DNA of 64,000 bases, taken from contig OZ025252.1 in NCBI GenBank assembly GCA_964019135.1, positions 42,529,374 through 42,593,373 of the forward strand, read 5' to 3'. Made by a program: the position numbers and the translations under genes. Positions 32,421-43,836 of the stretch are shown here, one piece after another. How positions within the stretch are numbered: position 1 is the first letter of the stretch; the number at the start of each line of letters is the position of its first letter. Source of the DNA: Arenicola marina. Taxonomy: Eukaryota; Annelida; Polychaeta; Arenicolidae. Under the pieces are notes generated by a model that searched no databases, was not told where the DNA came from, and saw only the letters and a list, made by a program, of their open reading frames with translations.

Positions 32421-32518
32421 GCGATTGTAACTCCAATCATGGCTTCTTTACGGAGACAATCATTGCCAGAGATCTATCAATATATTTGGTTGCTAATTTT
32501 TCATGAAACACTAAGATC

Positions 32519-32603
32519 ATGGTCTACTGCGCGGTTTGGAACTGCCGCAATTCATCTGTAAAACTCGTCCCTGGTCTCTCGTTTCACGCGTTTCCCCTGC
32601 AAG
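32519..32603 (+). CDS. THAP-domain first exon (fragment)
   Basis: ATG opens MVYCAVWNCRNSS...LSFHAFPLQ, the start of a THAP zinc finger: C4-x4-C9, then the conserved SFHxFP. THAP is a C2CH DNA-binding domain found in cellular factors and in P-element transposases. A good donor (AAG|GTACCT) ends the exon in phase 1 after residue 28. The domain's second half (C-x2-H, AVPTxF) is not seen in the following 2 kb. Reading on past the donor gives 71 residues without it. It may be a gene or transposon remnant, or an exon whose partners I missed. Confidence 0.4.
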
Positions 32604-32719
32604 GTACCTCGACTGTGAAGAGTTCCCTCCACGAGATAACTTTCGGTTCTAACGTAAGGCGGCGATACATGAAGGGTCACAATATACGTCACTTGCTCCG
32701 GCAAAATGATAGAGGAAAA

Positions 32720-34018
32720 TCATTATGCTCTTAATTTAAAACAACAAAATAGCAGCAAAACAAAACGAAGCCAGTATTGTTCATCCAAACATAGCCTTGC
32801 AATGGTCTAGTCCAGCTCATTGCTAATTTTAATCCAGAATAAAGTCCATGCAAATAACATTTAATACGCTGAAATAAGTGACATCTCTCGAAAAAGATGC
32901 AAACACAATGGGATTACATGGTGGTATAATAATCAAAAATTGCATGGTGGTTTTCTATGTTTTCTTTGGCGAAACTACGATGGCATGAATTGGTGGTTTG
33001 TTTATATGGTACCTGGTGGTCCTACTATCATCGATAATTTATGGTGTATTTACTGCGAAAACTGATTGCCTTTGTAAAGTAATTTATCATGATTACTATT
33101 ATTTCATCGGTCGTCATGTAAGTTAATGACTTAATTGTCTATGCAAGCTTCAGCTGCGTATTAAAGGCATGTGTATATAGACAAGACGTGCCTGGAAGCA
33201 AATTGTCGGTTTAAATCACCCTGCGGTATTGACACGAGATGACGAGATGACGAGATGACAGCAATGACAAAGTGGCCATATCGGAGTAATAATTAAAGCA
33301 TAGCGATTGACCAATATTTGGCGCACTGCCGAACAGTCGCGGAAGCTCAATAGAATGTGAGCTATTTATAGCATCACATGACATGACCTACATTCAGCTG
33401 AGAGAAATGAATTTGCCTTATATAAGCGCCCCCCCCCACCCCCATATAAAGCAGAATGGTGATTCCACGTACATGCACACATGAGCAAAAATAAGCCTAC
33501 GTGGAAAACACATGCCATGACAGTATAAGCTTACTTGGACAATATTGACTTGCCTGGACAAAGATGATCATACCGGAACAAATATACCCCACAGGAGTAA
33601 ATCGTTCTATCTGGACAGGATATACCGACATGGATCGCATAGATGCCAACTTGGATAGAATAGACTTACATGAACACAATATGGACAGAATAGGCGCGCC
33701 TAGACAAATATGTCTAATAGGACAGGATTTTTTTCGACACGAGAAGAACTACGACACACGGTTTCTGTTCTGCGGAACTGTCATTTCGACCGACACATAA
33801 ACCATATTTAATCATAAATGTAATGAATAGAGATTTCTGGACAATAGTATGAGACTAATTTAATAACGGGCTAGTCCAACCGCGGGTAGAAAATGCAATG
33901 TACGGCTTATTTATACTGGCACAACTTCATAGGCAGAAGGTCATGACCCATGCTACTAACGGCTAACGTGTGCGCATGCGTAGTAAATTAGGGTTGCTAT
34001 GTAAGTAGCGCGTGTATA
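32720..34018. other. Intergenic, degenerate short repeats
   Basis: No gene. ATGACGAG repeats lie at 33236-33262. A loose repeat of about 25-30 bp with GGACA(A/G) and GATAGA cores lies at about 33535-33725. There is a C run near 33430. Confidence 0.4.
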
Positions 34019-34200
34019 GGTTTGGGGTTAGGTTAGGATTAGGTTAGGGCCAGGGTTAGGTTTATGGTTAGGGTTAGGGTTAGGATTAGGTTAAGGTTAG
34101 GATTAGGTTAGGGCCAGGGTTAGGTTTATGGTTAGGATTAGGGTTAGGATTAGGTTAAGGTTAGGATTGGGATCAGGATTAGGATTCTGTTTAGGGTTAG
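34019..34200 (+). repeat. Interstitial telomere-like tract
   Basis: Degenerate TTAGGG with frequent TTAGGA, TTAGGT and GGCCAGGG variants, G-rich on the plus strand. One segment of about 60 bp is repeated within it. The variants show it is not an active telomere end. It may mark an old break repair or telomere-repeat insertion. Confidence 0.8.
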
Positions 34201-35069
34201 TGACATGAAAGAAGTGTGGCCGGACAGGTTATTATGTTACACCGGTTTCCAAAACGGTTTCGGTTTCCGGTTAATTTATATATCTTTATTCGTACACGGA
34301 GTACAGATGGCAGTCACAGAGAACAAAAAAAAAGGAGCAAAACATAGAAATTCAGAGAACAAAAAAAAACAACAAAAACAGAACAGAAAGAAATTCAGAG
34401 GAACGTTCAGGTCTGTGCTATTCAGTGCATAAATACTCGATGATGTCAGTTATGCTTTCATTGTCGTCAGAACCTGTATTTTGTGCCCTTAATTGCAAAA
34501 AAGGAACACGCCCTAAGTCAATTGGTGCGTCCTCGGTGGTGATGTGGCACTTTGACGTGATCTCCATTGACGTGGCCGCTGAACACGCACAATCAGCAAA
34601 TGCCGCATCGACTCGTCACAGCTCGACTAAGGTCACATCAGCTATTATACGTTTCTGGGTGTCAGTGTGAGCGTTAACAATAGTATTGCTGGGGCATATA
34701 GATATATGAACAATGGACACGGGCTCGACCTGTGGTGGGGCCGGGTATTATTGTGGGTGACTCGATCAACGGGGAAGCGCGTCCACGGGCAGGACAGACG
34801 CCGGTTAATTGTCCAGTTGCGCGGGATAAACATTAATTATGGATTGGCGCGATCGCTTGCACATGATGACTTGCCATTTGTCCTCCCTACGTTTGTATTT
34901 ACATCATTATGGTAGGTAGGGTGGGCCAACCCATCAGGCAGATCGAGCGCCCTTGTGTGGTTGGCGGTGACACTCGGGTAACTCATTCCCAACGAGACAG
35001 GGCCCCGACGCAGACCTCACGGTGTTGTTACTCTCAGGTTTATTTCTCAGGCATTAAACATTTCTGATC
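34201..35069. other. Region upstream of the Gr-like gene
   Basis: A short A-rich stretch (about 34325-34395) and several unsupported frames. No promoter element could be named for the gene that begins at 35070. Confidence 0.35.
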
Positions 35070-37607
35070 ATGGCTCACACCGGGGATGCCGTCGTGTTCC
35101 AGCGGACGCCGCATGTCCAAGAGGCCGCTCGACACGTCAAGCAAGAGTATGATGTGCTTTCGCCTCTGCTGAACAGCCTCAAAATATGTGGTCTTTTCTT
35201 CGGCAATGATCATTGCCAATCCAATATAAGCCCTGAGGGGTCATCCACGAAAGATTCGAGCTGTAACCTTGGTAATGATGACTTAAACGAGGTTCGATGG
35301 ATCCAATCCGGGAAGTCGTGTGGCAGCAGTTTTGGCGGGAGCAAGGTGTACGCCATGGCGGTGGTGGTCATACTGTGGCTAAATGCAGCCAGGTGTATTC
35401 CAGCATTTTGGATGGCCATAGGAACGCAATTCAGGGCGGATTTGTTGGTAGGCCGGATAATATTCATCACCTGGCAATGCGAGTGCGCCTTAAATGCCAC
35501 CATCTTATGGCGGTGTTCACATAAGGGTCTCCCGCCCTTCACGGCCGTCATCCACCCATACGGAAAACGCTACAAGATCCCCGCCCTGCAGGAACCAAAG
35601 AAAGCCAAGAGAACGGTTCTGATAGCCACTATCGCTGCCTGGGTATTCACCCTAACAAACGGCGCAATGGTTGCCTTCGCGTTCTTCGGTCCTATAGAAA
35701 AGGCTTCCGAGGCGATGGAATTTCTAACGGGTCCATTTCCTAATATCTTACCCGTTCAAATCGCGGTTGTTATCATTCACACCATCACATCATTCTCCTT
35801 TACGTTCCCTATAGTACTGATTTGCGTGACCGGGGGCTTGCTGCAGGACCACTTAACCAGCGCCGCGAACGCTCTGCGGGATGATATGGCCAATGGTATG
35901 GGGACGGAATTCCCGCCAAATTTCCCGCTAAGCAGACGACGTCATCTGCAGCTGGTGAAACTGATACAGGACATCGACAAAGACTTCAAACTATTACTCG
36001 CAGTGTCATATGGATGCAATCTGCCATTGGCAATTTTCGTGTTGTATAAGTTGGTACAAGCCACGGACATGGACACTTTTATGCTGTTTATCTATATTTT
36101 CTGGCTGCTGACATTATCTGTGGCTGTATTAATTGTCTCATTTAGTGCTGCCTGCGTAAATAGCAAGGTACGTATTTAATTGTATTTACAATCACGTATT
36201 TACCAATCCACGTGCTTTACATGTCAGATTATAAGGCTATAATCATCTACATATTCTATTAAACCAAACGTTACAAATTGAAATCGTAGGTTGATATCCT
36301 TATCCTAAAAATGCAAACACTTAGGGGGTAACATTGACGACCTGTCTTCGTCAACCTGGTATGGATGGTACAGATTACAGGAGTTGAGGCTTTCTTGCGT
36401 ACTATCATCAATTGTTTTGGATTTATCATTATATAACATGAAAGTCGGTTATAGAAGAAATTTGTCGTGGGTACGCGCTGAAGTACATGTTGCTTATGGC
36501 ATAATGTTTAGTTCATGGTTTTATGCAACACCGAGCGTCTCATTTCTACGTCGGGCAATATCATATCTCATTTCTATGTCTTCTTCTAGGCTCATCAATC
36601 GCTCTGCTGTTTGTATTCCGTCCCAACAGTCAATGTCACAAACGACAACGTCATGCAGGTCAGTATGTTCGCACAGACTACTACGATAACGACCAACGGG
36701 TGTTAATGCAGGTGGGGATATGTTCGAAGAATTGCTAAGAATGTAAACGTTTATTGGTGGATTTTAAGTGTGATAAGTATGCGAAATGCTCCCCGTATCC
36801 GTTACTGTGCTTTATGCTTTATGCCAATCCGCGGTGCTAGTTGATTTGGACAAACAAGTTACGAACATAATTCTGCATGCCTAATTTACAATTGGCAAAT
36901 GACTGTTTCAGATGGATGCTAAGTGGCGGGCTATTCGATCACCAGGGTGTGTCCGTGTGTGTATGTGTGTGTGTGTAGGCGGGGGGGGGGGGGCGAGAGG
37001 CGGGGGATATTTTTTTATTTCCCAAAGACCTCTTTTTCAGATGACCTTATTCCTCAGCACGCTAACCTCGGCACCTTTGGGCTTTACAGTGTGGGACCTC
37101 TTCGTGGTCACCAAGGAGATCATTCTCACGGTAATTTTCTACATCGCAACCAGTTTTAGTAGATGGACCGCGTGCGAGTAATACACTATACATTTCGTTC
37201 TAACGAAAAACGGAAAATTCGACAGATTTGAGATCTGTCTGCCACACCGACGTAGAAGTCGGAGCGGAATATACGACGCACATTACGAGTATTTGCTCAT
37301 ATTCCCAGACGGCGCTAGTGTCGGAAAAGCCACTATTGTCAAATACAATAACGATACTAAATAATTTATTTTTGAGAACGGCACTGCTCCGCTCACCCCA
37401 GGTGTTTATAGGCGGCGGGGAATGGGATACGAGATGTGCAGACGCACCTATGTTATAATGAATCGTTATACTTGTTTTTAATTGTGAACATTTTGCTCGA
37501 TGACGAATTGTGATCGTGTGTTATATGGTTGAGCTGACGACACTTATTTTCCATTTCAGCTTGCCGGTGTATTCGCCACCTATTTTGTTGTTCTTCTTCA
37601 GTTTTAG
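35070..37607 (+). CDS. Gustatory receptor-like 7TM protein
   Basis: Four exons, all junctions phase 0: 35070-36167 (donor AAG|GTACGT), 36590-36658, 37041-37130 and 37560-37607, giving 434 residues. The C-terminus reads LAGVFATYFVVLLQF, the TYxxxxxQF signature of the insect-type Gr/Or superfamily, and the intron just before that exon is also typical. The N-terminus has the usual short 'LLNSLKICGLFF' segment before TM1. Hydrophobic spans lie at about 93-112, 126-147, 183-206, 228-255, 307-328, 336-361 and 413-434. There is no signal peptide, as expected for the inverted topology (cytoplasmic N-terminus). Family members are ligand-gated cation channels in insects; outside arthropods they are called Gr-like and their ligands and roles are mostly unknown. 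The frame appears intact. The first exon would read on only three codons past the donor. Confidence 0.88.
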
Positions 37608-37628
37608 ATCTTAATAATCGCTGGGCAG

Positions 37629-37808
37629 ATGTTTCCCGGATTCTCTCAAAAACAACTTAAATATTTTGAGGAAGCTGGTGTACGTGTTAGGGCTGAATTA
37701 CTTGAATGGTTGAGAAACAAGTCAGATGTAGTATCTGAGTATCGTGATTACCTGCAGCTGGGATTCTGGTCATACACCTACCATGCGATGTCGCCATCTA
37801 GTGGCTGA
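37629..37808 (+). other. Short open frame of 59 residues, unknown
   Basis: It begins MFPGFSQKQLKYFEEAGVR and continues with an amphipathic segment (ELLEWLRNKSDVVSEYRDY). It lies 21 bp after the stop of the Gr-like gene, so it would be in its 3' UTR. The composition is protein-like, but no family is recognised and it may be chance or a transposon scrap. Confidence 0.2.
37792..37804 (-). promoter_or_regulatory. CTCF-like motif (perfect consensus)
   Basis: On the minus strand CCACTAGATGGCG matches the CTCF core CCASYAGRKGGCR at every position. It lies about 185 bp after the Gr-like stop codon and faces the + strand near-match at 25569. Confidence 0.35.
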
Positions 37809-39104
37809 ACTTGTAAATAAATGACATACTCTCGGGTAGAGAGTCGGCGGCTCCTACATCTATCAAGTACTGCGAGACCGCAAAGACGCTTTACTTATAT
37901 AACTAGCTGTACCCAGTATTTGGCGCATTTTAGCGATCATTGTCAGATATACCCATATATATGTATGTACATGTCGATCGTGTAGTGTACTCAAGGCTAC
38001 GGTCTTGAATAGATAAATACGTGTTCACTCTATCACACATTACTGTAACCAATCAATGTGGCTACTCTATATGTTAAGGTTTATATGGGAGAAAACATGA
38101 TACTACCAAGTAGGCGATTTGCGATAAGTATACATACGCCAAAATATCTTTTAAGATTTATTCGAATGCTCCTAGTTGCTTAAAAAGTCACGAATGCCTA
38201 AGACGGACATTTTAGAGGGGGATTTCTGTCCGATTTTCAGTCATAACAAATGGTCTTCGCACCATCGTAGGCGGCTCTGATAATTTCCCAATTACGTTTC
38301 ATGTAACGGGTAAACCCGATTTCTCCTCGGATGAGTTGACTGTCATGACCAGGCCAAACTATTGAAGTCTATAATAAGATACAAATGGGATAAATCCAAT
38401 TAATGTACAGATTTTGTTAAGTTTAGATGATAGAAATTCAACTAATTTTGCTGCCCTTGTGTATTCTGCATTTAAAAGTCAAACAAGTTTGCAACAGTCA
38501 TGTATGACCGATTGTATATATATGTTTTCATGTTGTACTGTGGGCCTGAGGTTTTTTATCACAATAAAGTGTATTATTTGATAATAATAATAATATCTCC
38601 ATTTATGATTCATTTGCCAGCATGAATCATGTTCAGGATGTGGCTCTAGCAGGCGCTGAAGGGAGGAATTGTTTATGTGTGTGTGTTTGGGGGAGAGAGG
38701 GGGGGGGGGGTATATGGTTCCTGCTTACACGGAAGATGTATCTCTCGCCTCATGTAGGATAATTGCTATCCCAATATTACTCCATAATTGGAGCAGAGCC
38801 ACTGATGAGCTAAAATCAAAGAACTATTTCTGTGGTGAGACACCCTAATTGGCCTGGCAGCGGGGTGGGGTACACGCATATCCGCCCCACCCCATTTACC
38901 CCACCCGTGCGACCAATGCAACATGGTACGCCATCGTATTAACGGCTGCAGATTGCCCATGCAGGAAAAGACGTGCTAATCCCATTGTAATATACCAAGA
39001 CCCCCATTTTTTGCAAGATATGTGATGCATATGCCAGGAACAAGTCAGGATGTGGCAAGAAACACATCGAAGCTTCGGCTTGCGTCAGAAAGCTTTCTGA
39101 AAAT
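37809..39104. other. Intergenic, no gene seen
   Basis: AT-rich DNA with an AATAAA at about 38564 (ATCACAATAAAGTG), a possible 3' end for an extended Gr-like transcript. An (ATA)n run and a G run (38700-38710) follow. Confidence 0.4.
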
Positions 39105-39635
39105 GGACTGAGCTATTAGGACTGAACAATATCTGAAAACGCCTCTGCTTAAAATTAATAGAGTTGGCTCAGTCTGGGGATTTCTATCAGTGCTTTCAGC
39201 CTAGGGCTGTCTTGTCCAACATATGTATCTGTCTGCGAAGCCCATTTTTTTGTTTTACCAGCGAAATCGGTGTACATGCATGTCATAGGCTGACTTGACT
39301 AATCTATTTTGGGCAGTTCCATGAGCTTTAACTATTATGTTATAATTCAAATTTCAGTAGTCAATGTTAGATTGTTACAGCAAATATTTGTTCAGATAGA
39401 GTTTCTGACCATGGTTCTTTGTATTGAGTTGACATTAAAAAGTTTTAATAAAACAACAGGGATTGGGATGGCTGTGAGGGGTGTTGGGAGGCCATCAGTT
39501 ACTAAGGTGTTCCTATTTTTGTATTCAGTTACTGCTATTTTTGTCCTATTTGTATGTAGATATTCCTATTTTTGTCCTATTTGTGTGTAGATATTCCTAT
39601 TTTTGTCCTATTTTTTAGCTCCTCTGTTTCCTATT
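39105..39635 (+). repeat. Direct repeat, left copy
   Basis: This aligns end to end with 40440-40939, starting GGACTGAGCTATTAGGACTG and ending CTCCTCTGTTTCCTATT, at well above 90 percent identity by eye. It has one extra copy of an internal unit of about 30 bp (CCTATTTTTGTCCTATTTGT). The copies are separated by 0.8 kb (39636-40439) with no coding capacity. Either a tandem duplication of a 1.3-kb segment or an element with terminal direct repeats would give this layout; no coding evidence favours the latter. Confidence 0.85.
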
Positions 39636-40439
39636 TTCGTCACATGACGGCACTTCCGGTACGTTAAAAAAAATCGTCAAAAAGCGGAACCAAATGTCAG
39701 AAAATCGTGACACCATCTTGTGGCAAATGGGGCCTTATGTTTGTTTGTAACATAAAACAGTATGTTCCTATCTTACATCCGGTTCCAGAGCTGGCGGAAT
39801 ATTCTCTATGGGACTTGCCATGTTAAAAACGTCAATCCTTTATCATTTCAGTCACATTTTGTCGCATAAATCAGAAGTACCTTCCTCAAACAGTACCAAA
39901 ACAATGTACGTGTTGTAAGATGGTACCCAGCAGAAATTGTCAGTTTCCTGTAAAATTCGACCCAGAAATGACGTCACATGATTCTTTTGAAATTTGGTTA
40001 ATGGTGAAAGATGAGGATTTGTGGTGCTACCAGGGGCTCCGACGGGCGTCATATGCAATCCATCATTCCATGCTTGCAGCTGTGGATGGATAGCACTGAG
40101 ATGAGCCGTCAAATGTAGAGCGACATAACCCTATAACTTTTCGGTATATAGTCGAAAGCGTTTAACATGGGAGCCTATGGGGAAACTAGAACTTCATTCA
40201 ATATGACGTACTTTCGGTTGAGCGATTTCACTTTTCTTCACCTTGGTGGGAATTGTGGACGAGTACAAAATGTCTATGGCACGCATACGGCGAACGCGGG
40301 TCCGTTTTGCTTTCCAATTCCGTGTCCATGGCGACGGAGCGTTAGCCCAATTATAAAGTTTTCAGATTCTGGCTAAATTGGAAGATTTGTCAAAAATCGG
40401 AACCTCAAGATGGAGCCCAGATCTTTACGGGACGTAGTA

Positions 40440-40939
40440 GGACTGAGCTATTAGGACTGAACAATATCTGAAAACGCCTCTGCTTAAAATTAATAGAGTT
40501 GGCTCAGTCTAGGGATTTCTATCAGTGCTTTCAGCCTAGGGCCGTCTTGTTCAACATATGTATCTGTCTGCGAAGCCCATTTTTTTGTTTTACCAGCCAA
40601 ATCGGTGTACATGCATGTCATAGGCTGACTTGACTAATCTATTTTGGGCAGTTCCATGAGCTTTAACCATTATGTTATCATTCGAATTTCAGTAGTCAAT
40701 GTTAGATTGTTACAGCAAATATTTGTTCAGATAGAGTTTCTGACCGTGGTTCTTTGTATTGAGTTGACATTTAAAAGTTTTAATAAAACAACATGGATGG
40801 GGATGGCTGTGAGGGGTGTTGGGAGGCCATCAGTTACTAAAGTGTTCCTATTTTTGTATTCAGTTACTGCTATTTTTGTCCTATTTGTATGTAGATATTC
40901 CTATTTTTGTCCTATTTTTTAGCTCCTCTGTTTCCTATT
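40440..40939 (+). repeat. Direct repeat, right copy
   Basis: Partner of 39105-39635. Short open frames of about 92 residues are retained in parallel in both copies. They start at non-ATG codons, look T-rich and hydrophobic, and are probably by-products of the duplication. Confidence 0.85.
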
Positions 40940-41080
40940 CTCTAAGTAGCATTATAAACTTGACACAATGCAAACGTCAAACAACGCTTATCTGATATAT
41001 TCCCCCTTACATAAATGGTCCGATAACATTGACAGTAGTCATACACACAGTTTAAGTGTCACTTTGAGTTTGAACTTTAC

Positions 41081-41386
41081 TTGCAATGTTGCACAATATG
41101 CAAACATAAGACAGCACTTGCTAAACTAAGATGCTCTAGGCAAAAATTACCAATAGATAATCTTCGCGGTTGTGTTTCAAGAGAGGCAAGATACCGCAGT
41201 TATTGTTTACATTATAACGTAAAAGTACTAGGAGATGAATTTCACTTTGGCATGGAGTGTCCTCAATTTTATGATGTATACGAACCAATTACGAAATGTG
41301 TATTCCTGACAAATATGTCCTCAGATGCTATGTTACACGTATCACGGAGTAAGGTTTATGGACGATCGTGTACTGTTTCCAAATAA
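41081..41386 (+). mobile_element. LINE C-terminal remnant
   Basis: A 101-residue frame containing LAKLRCSRQKLPI and GDEFHFGMECPQFYDV. This resembles the Cys/His tail after the reverse transcriptase of many non-LTR elements (usual form: C-x2-C...DExHFLxxCP-x-Y). Here the preceding CxxC is not recognisable and the RT is absent. The fragment stops where the 42-bp minisatellite starts, so the array may have arisen next to or from its 3' end. Confidence 0.55.
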
Positions 41387-41424
41387 TGTGCAAATGAGCT
41401 GTCGCATATTGTTATGGGGGTGTT

Positions 41425-43445
41425 CGGATTTTCCACCGATATGTCGTATACCGTTCTGAGGTGCCCGCATTCTCCACCAATATGTCGTAAAAAGTTCTGG
41501 AGGTACCCGCATTCTCCACCAATATGTCGTAAAAAGTTCTGGAGGTACCCGGATTCTCCACCAATATGTCGTATAGCGTTCTGGGAGTGACGGATTCTCC
41601 ACCAATATGTCGTATACCCTTCTGGAGGTACCCGGATTCTCCACCAATATGTCGTATACCCTTCTGGAGGTACCCGGATTCTCCACCAATATGTCGTATA
41701 CCCTTCTGGAGGTACCCGGATTCTCCACCAATATGTCGTATACCCTTCTGGAGGTACCCGGATTCTCCACCAATATGTCGTATACCCTTCTGGAGGTACC
41801 CGGATTCTCCACCAATATGTCGTATACCCTTCTGGAGGTACCCGGATTCTCCACCAATATGTCGTATACCCTTCTGGAGGTACCCGGATTCTCCACCAAT
41901 ATGTCGTATACCCTTCTGGGGGTACCCGGATTCTCCACCAATATGTCGTATACCCTTCTGGGGGTACCCGAATTCTCCACCAATACGTCGTATACCCTTC
42001 TGGGGGTACCCGGATTCTCCTCCAATATGTCGTATAGCGTTCTGGGAGTGACGGATTCTCCTCCAATATGTCGTATAGCGTTCTGGGAGTGACGGATTCT
42101 CCACCAATATGTCGTATACCCTTCTGGGGGTACCCGGATTCTCCACCAATATGTCGTATACCCTTCTGGAGGTACCCGGATTCTCCACCAATATGTCGTA
42201 TACCCTTCTGGAGGTACCCGGATTCTCCACCAATATGTCGTATACCCTTCTGGGGGTACCCGGATTCTCCACCAATATGTCGTATAGCGTTCTGGGAGTG
42301 ACGGATTCTCCACCAATATGTCGTATACCCTTCTGGGGGTACCCGGATTCTCCACCAATATGTCGTATAGCGTTCTGGGGGTACCCGGATTCTCCTCCAA
42401 TATGTCGTATAGCGTTCTGGGAGTGACGGATTCTCCACCAATATGTCGTATAGCGTTCTGGGAGTGACGGATTCTCCACCAATATGTCGTATAGCGTTCT
42501 GGGAGTGACGGATTCTCCACCAATATGTCGTATACCCTTCTGGGGGTACCCGGATTTTCCACCAATATGTCGTATACCCTTCTGGGAGTGACGGATTCTC
42601 CACCAATATGTCGTATACCCTTCTGGGGGTACCCGGATTCTCCACCAATATGTCGTATACCCTTCTGGGAGTGACGGATTCTCCACCAATATGTCGTATA
42701 CCCTTCTGGGGGTACCCGGATTCTCCTCCAATATGTTGTATAGTGTTTTGGAGGTTGTCGGATTCTCCACCAATATGTCGTATACCCTTCTGGAGGTACC
42801 CGGATTTTCCACCAATATGTCGTATACCCTTCTGGGAGTGACGGATTCTCCACCAATATGTCGTATACCCTTCTGGGGGTACCCGGATTCTCCACCAATA
42901 TGTCGTATACCCTTCTGGGAGTGACGGATTCTCCACCAATATGTCGTATACCCTTCTGGGGGTACCCGGATTCTCCACCAATATGTCGTATACCCTTCTG
43001 GGAGTGACGGATTCTCCACCAATATGTCGTATACCCTTCTGGAGGTACCCGGATTCTCCTCCAATATGTTGTATAGTGTTTTGGAGGTACCCGGATTCTC
43101 CTCCAATATGTTGTATAGTGTTTTGGAGGTTGTCGGATTCTCCACCAATAGGTCATGTACCCCCCGGGGTACCCGGATTCTCCACCAATAGGTCATGTAC
43201 CCCCCGGGGTACTCGGATTCTCCACCAATAGGTCATATACCCCCCGGGGTACCCGGATTCTCCACCAATAGGTCATGTACCCCCCGGGGTACTCGGATTC
43301 TCCACCAATAGGTCATATACCCCCCGGGGTACTCGGATTCTCCACCAATAGGTCATATACCCCCCGGGGTACTCGGATTCTCCACCTGAATATCATATGC
43401 CGTTCTGGGGGAACCGAAATCTAAACCAATATGTTATATAGTGTT
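41425..43445. repeat. 42/41-bp minisatellite with interleaved unit types
   Basis: About 48 copies. Two main unit types alternate: a 42-bp type containing CTTCTGGAGGTACCCGGATT and a 41-bp type containing GTTCTGGGAGTGACGGATT. A 40-bp type with ACCCCCCGGGGTAC makes up 43150-43390. All share TTCTCCACCAATATGTCGTA or a close variant. Stop-free units create overlapping frames of 540-604 residues on the minus strand and 161 on the plus strand; these are artefacts. Block order suggests multi-unit duplications (for example about 42580-42930). Confidence 0.95.
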
Positions 43446-43611
43446 TTGAGAGTCCCGAATTATCCACCAATATGTCCATATGCTAGGTTTTCAAGTAGAT
43501 AACAGCTAAAGTAGTATATGAACAAGAGAGAAGAAAGAATATGAAGAAGAGAGAGGAGCTCATCTGGGCAAGCATATAATTATATACCATGATGCCGGGA
43601 AGGGTCTCAGA

Positions 43612-43672
43612 CAACGGATGTCGACTTTAACAGTGTATCTTTCCAACGGATGGCGACTTTAAAGTCCATCTC
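43612..43672. repeat. Short 32-bp tandem repeat, left outlier
   Basis: Two copies of the unit GATGTCGACTTTAACAGTGT plus TATCTTTCCAACG also seen in tandem at 45178-45312. Confidence 0.55.
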
Positions 43673-43836
43673 TTATGTCCTATGTTACTTTACATATATT
43701 GATTCAATTGCACTATATTAACGAAATTCCAAACGCACTGAATTTATTTGCCACCAATATTAACAATATTAGCCATTTTATCACAGACCTACCCAAAAAA
43801 GTAGAAGATAGACAGGGGCAAGTTTTTCATTGATTC

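Noticed and set aside
34019-34200. A real chromosome end
   Set aside because: Repeats are degenerate and unique sequence with genes continues on both sides.
39309-40922. Parallel frames of about 92 residues in the direct repeats
   Set aside because: They lack an ATG at the expected start and are compositionally T-rich; conservation is explained by the recent duplication.
41342-43196. Three overlapping 540-604-residue frames on the minus strand and 161-residue frames on the plus strand
   Set aside because: All are read out of the 42/41-bp array. Several frames are open at once on both strands, which is a periodicity effect.
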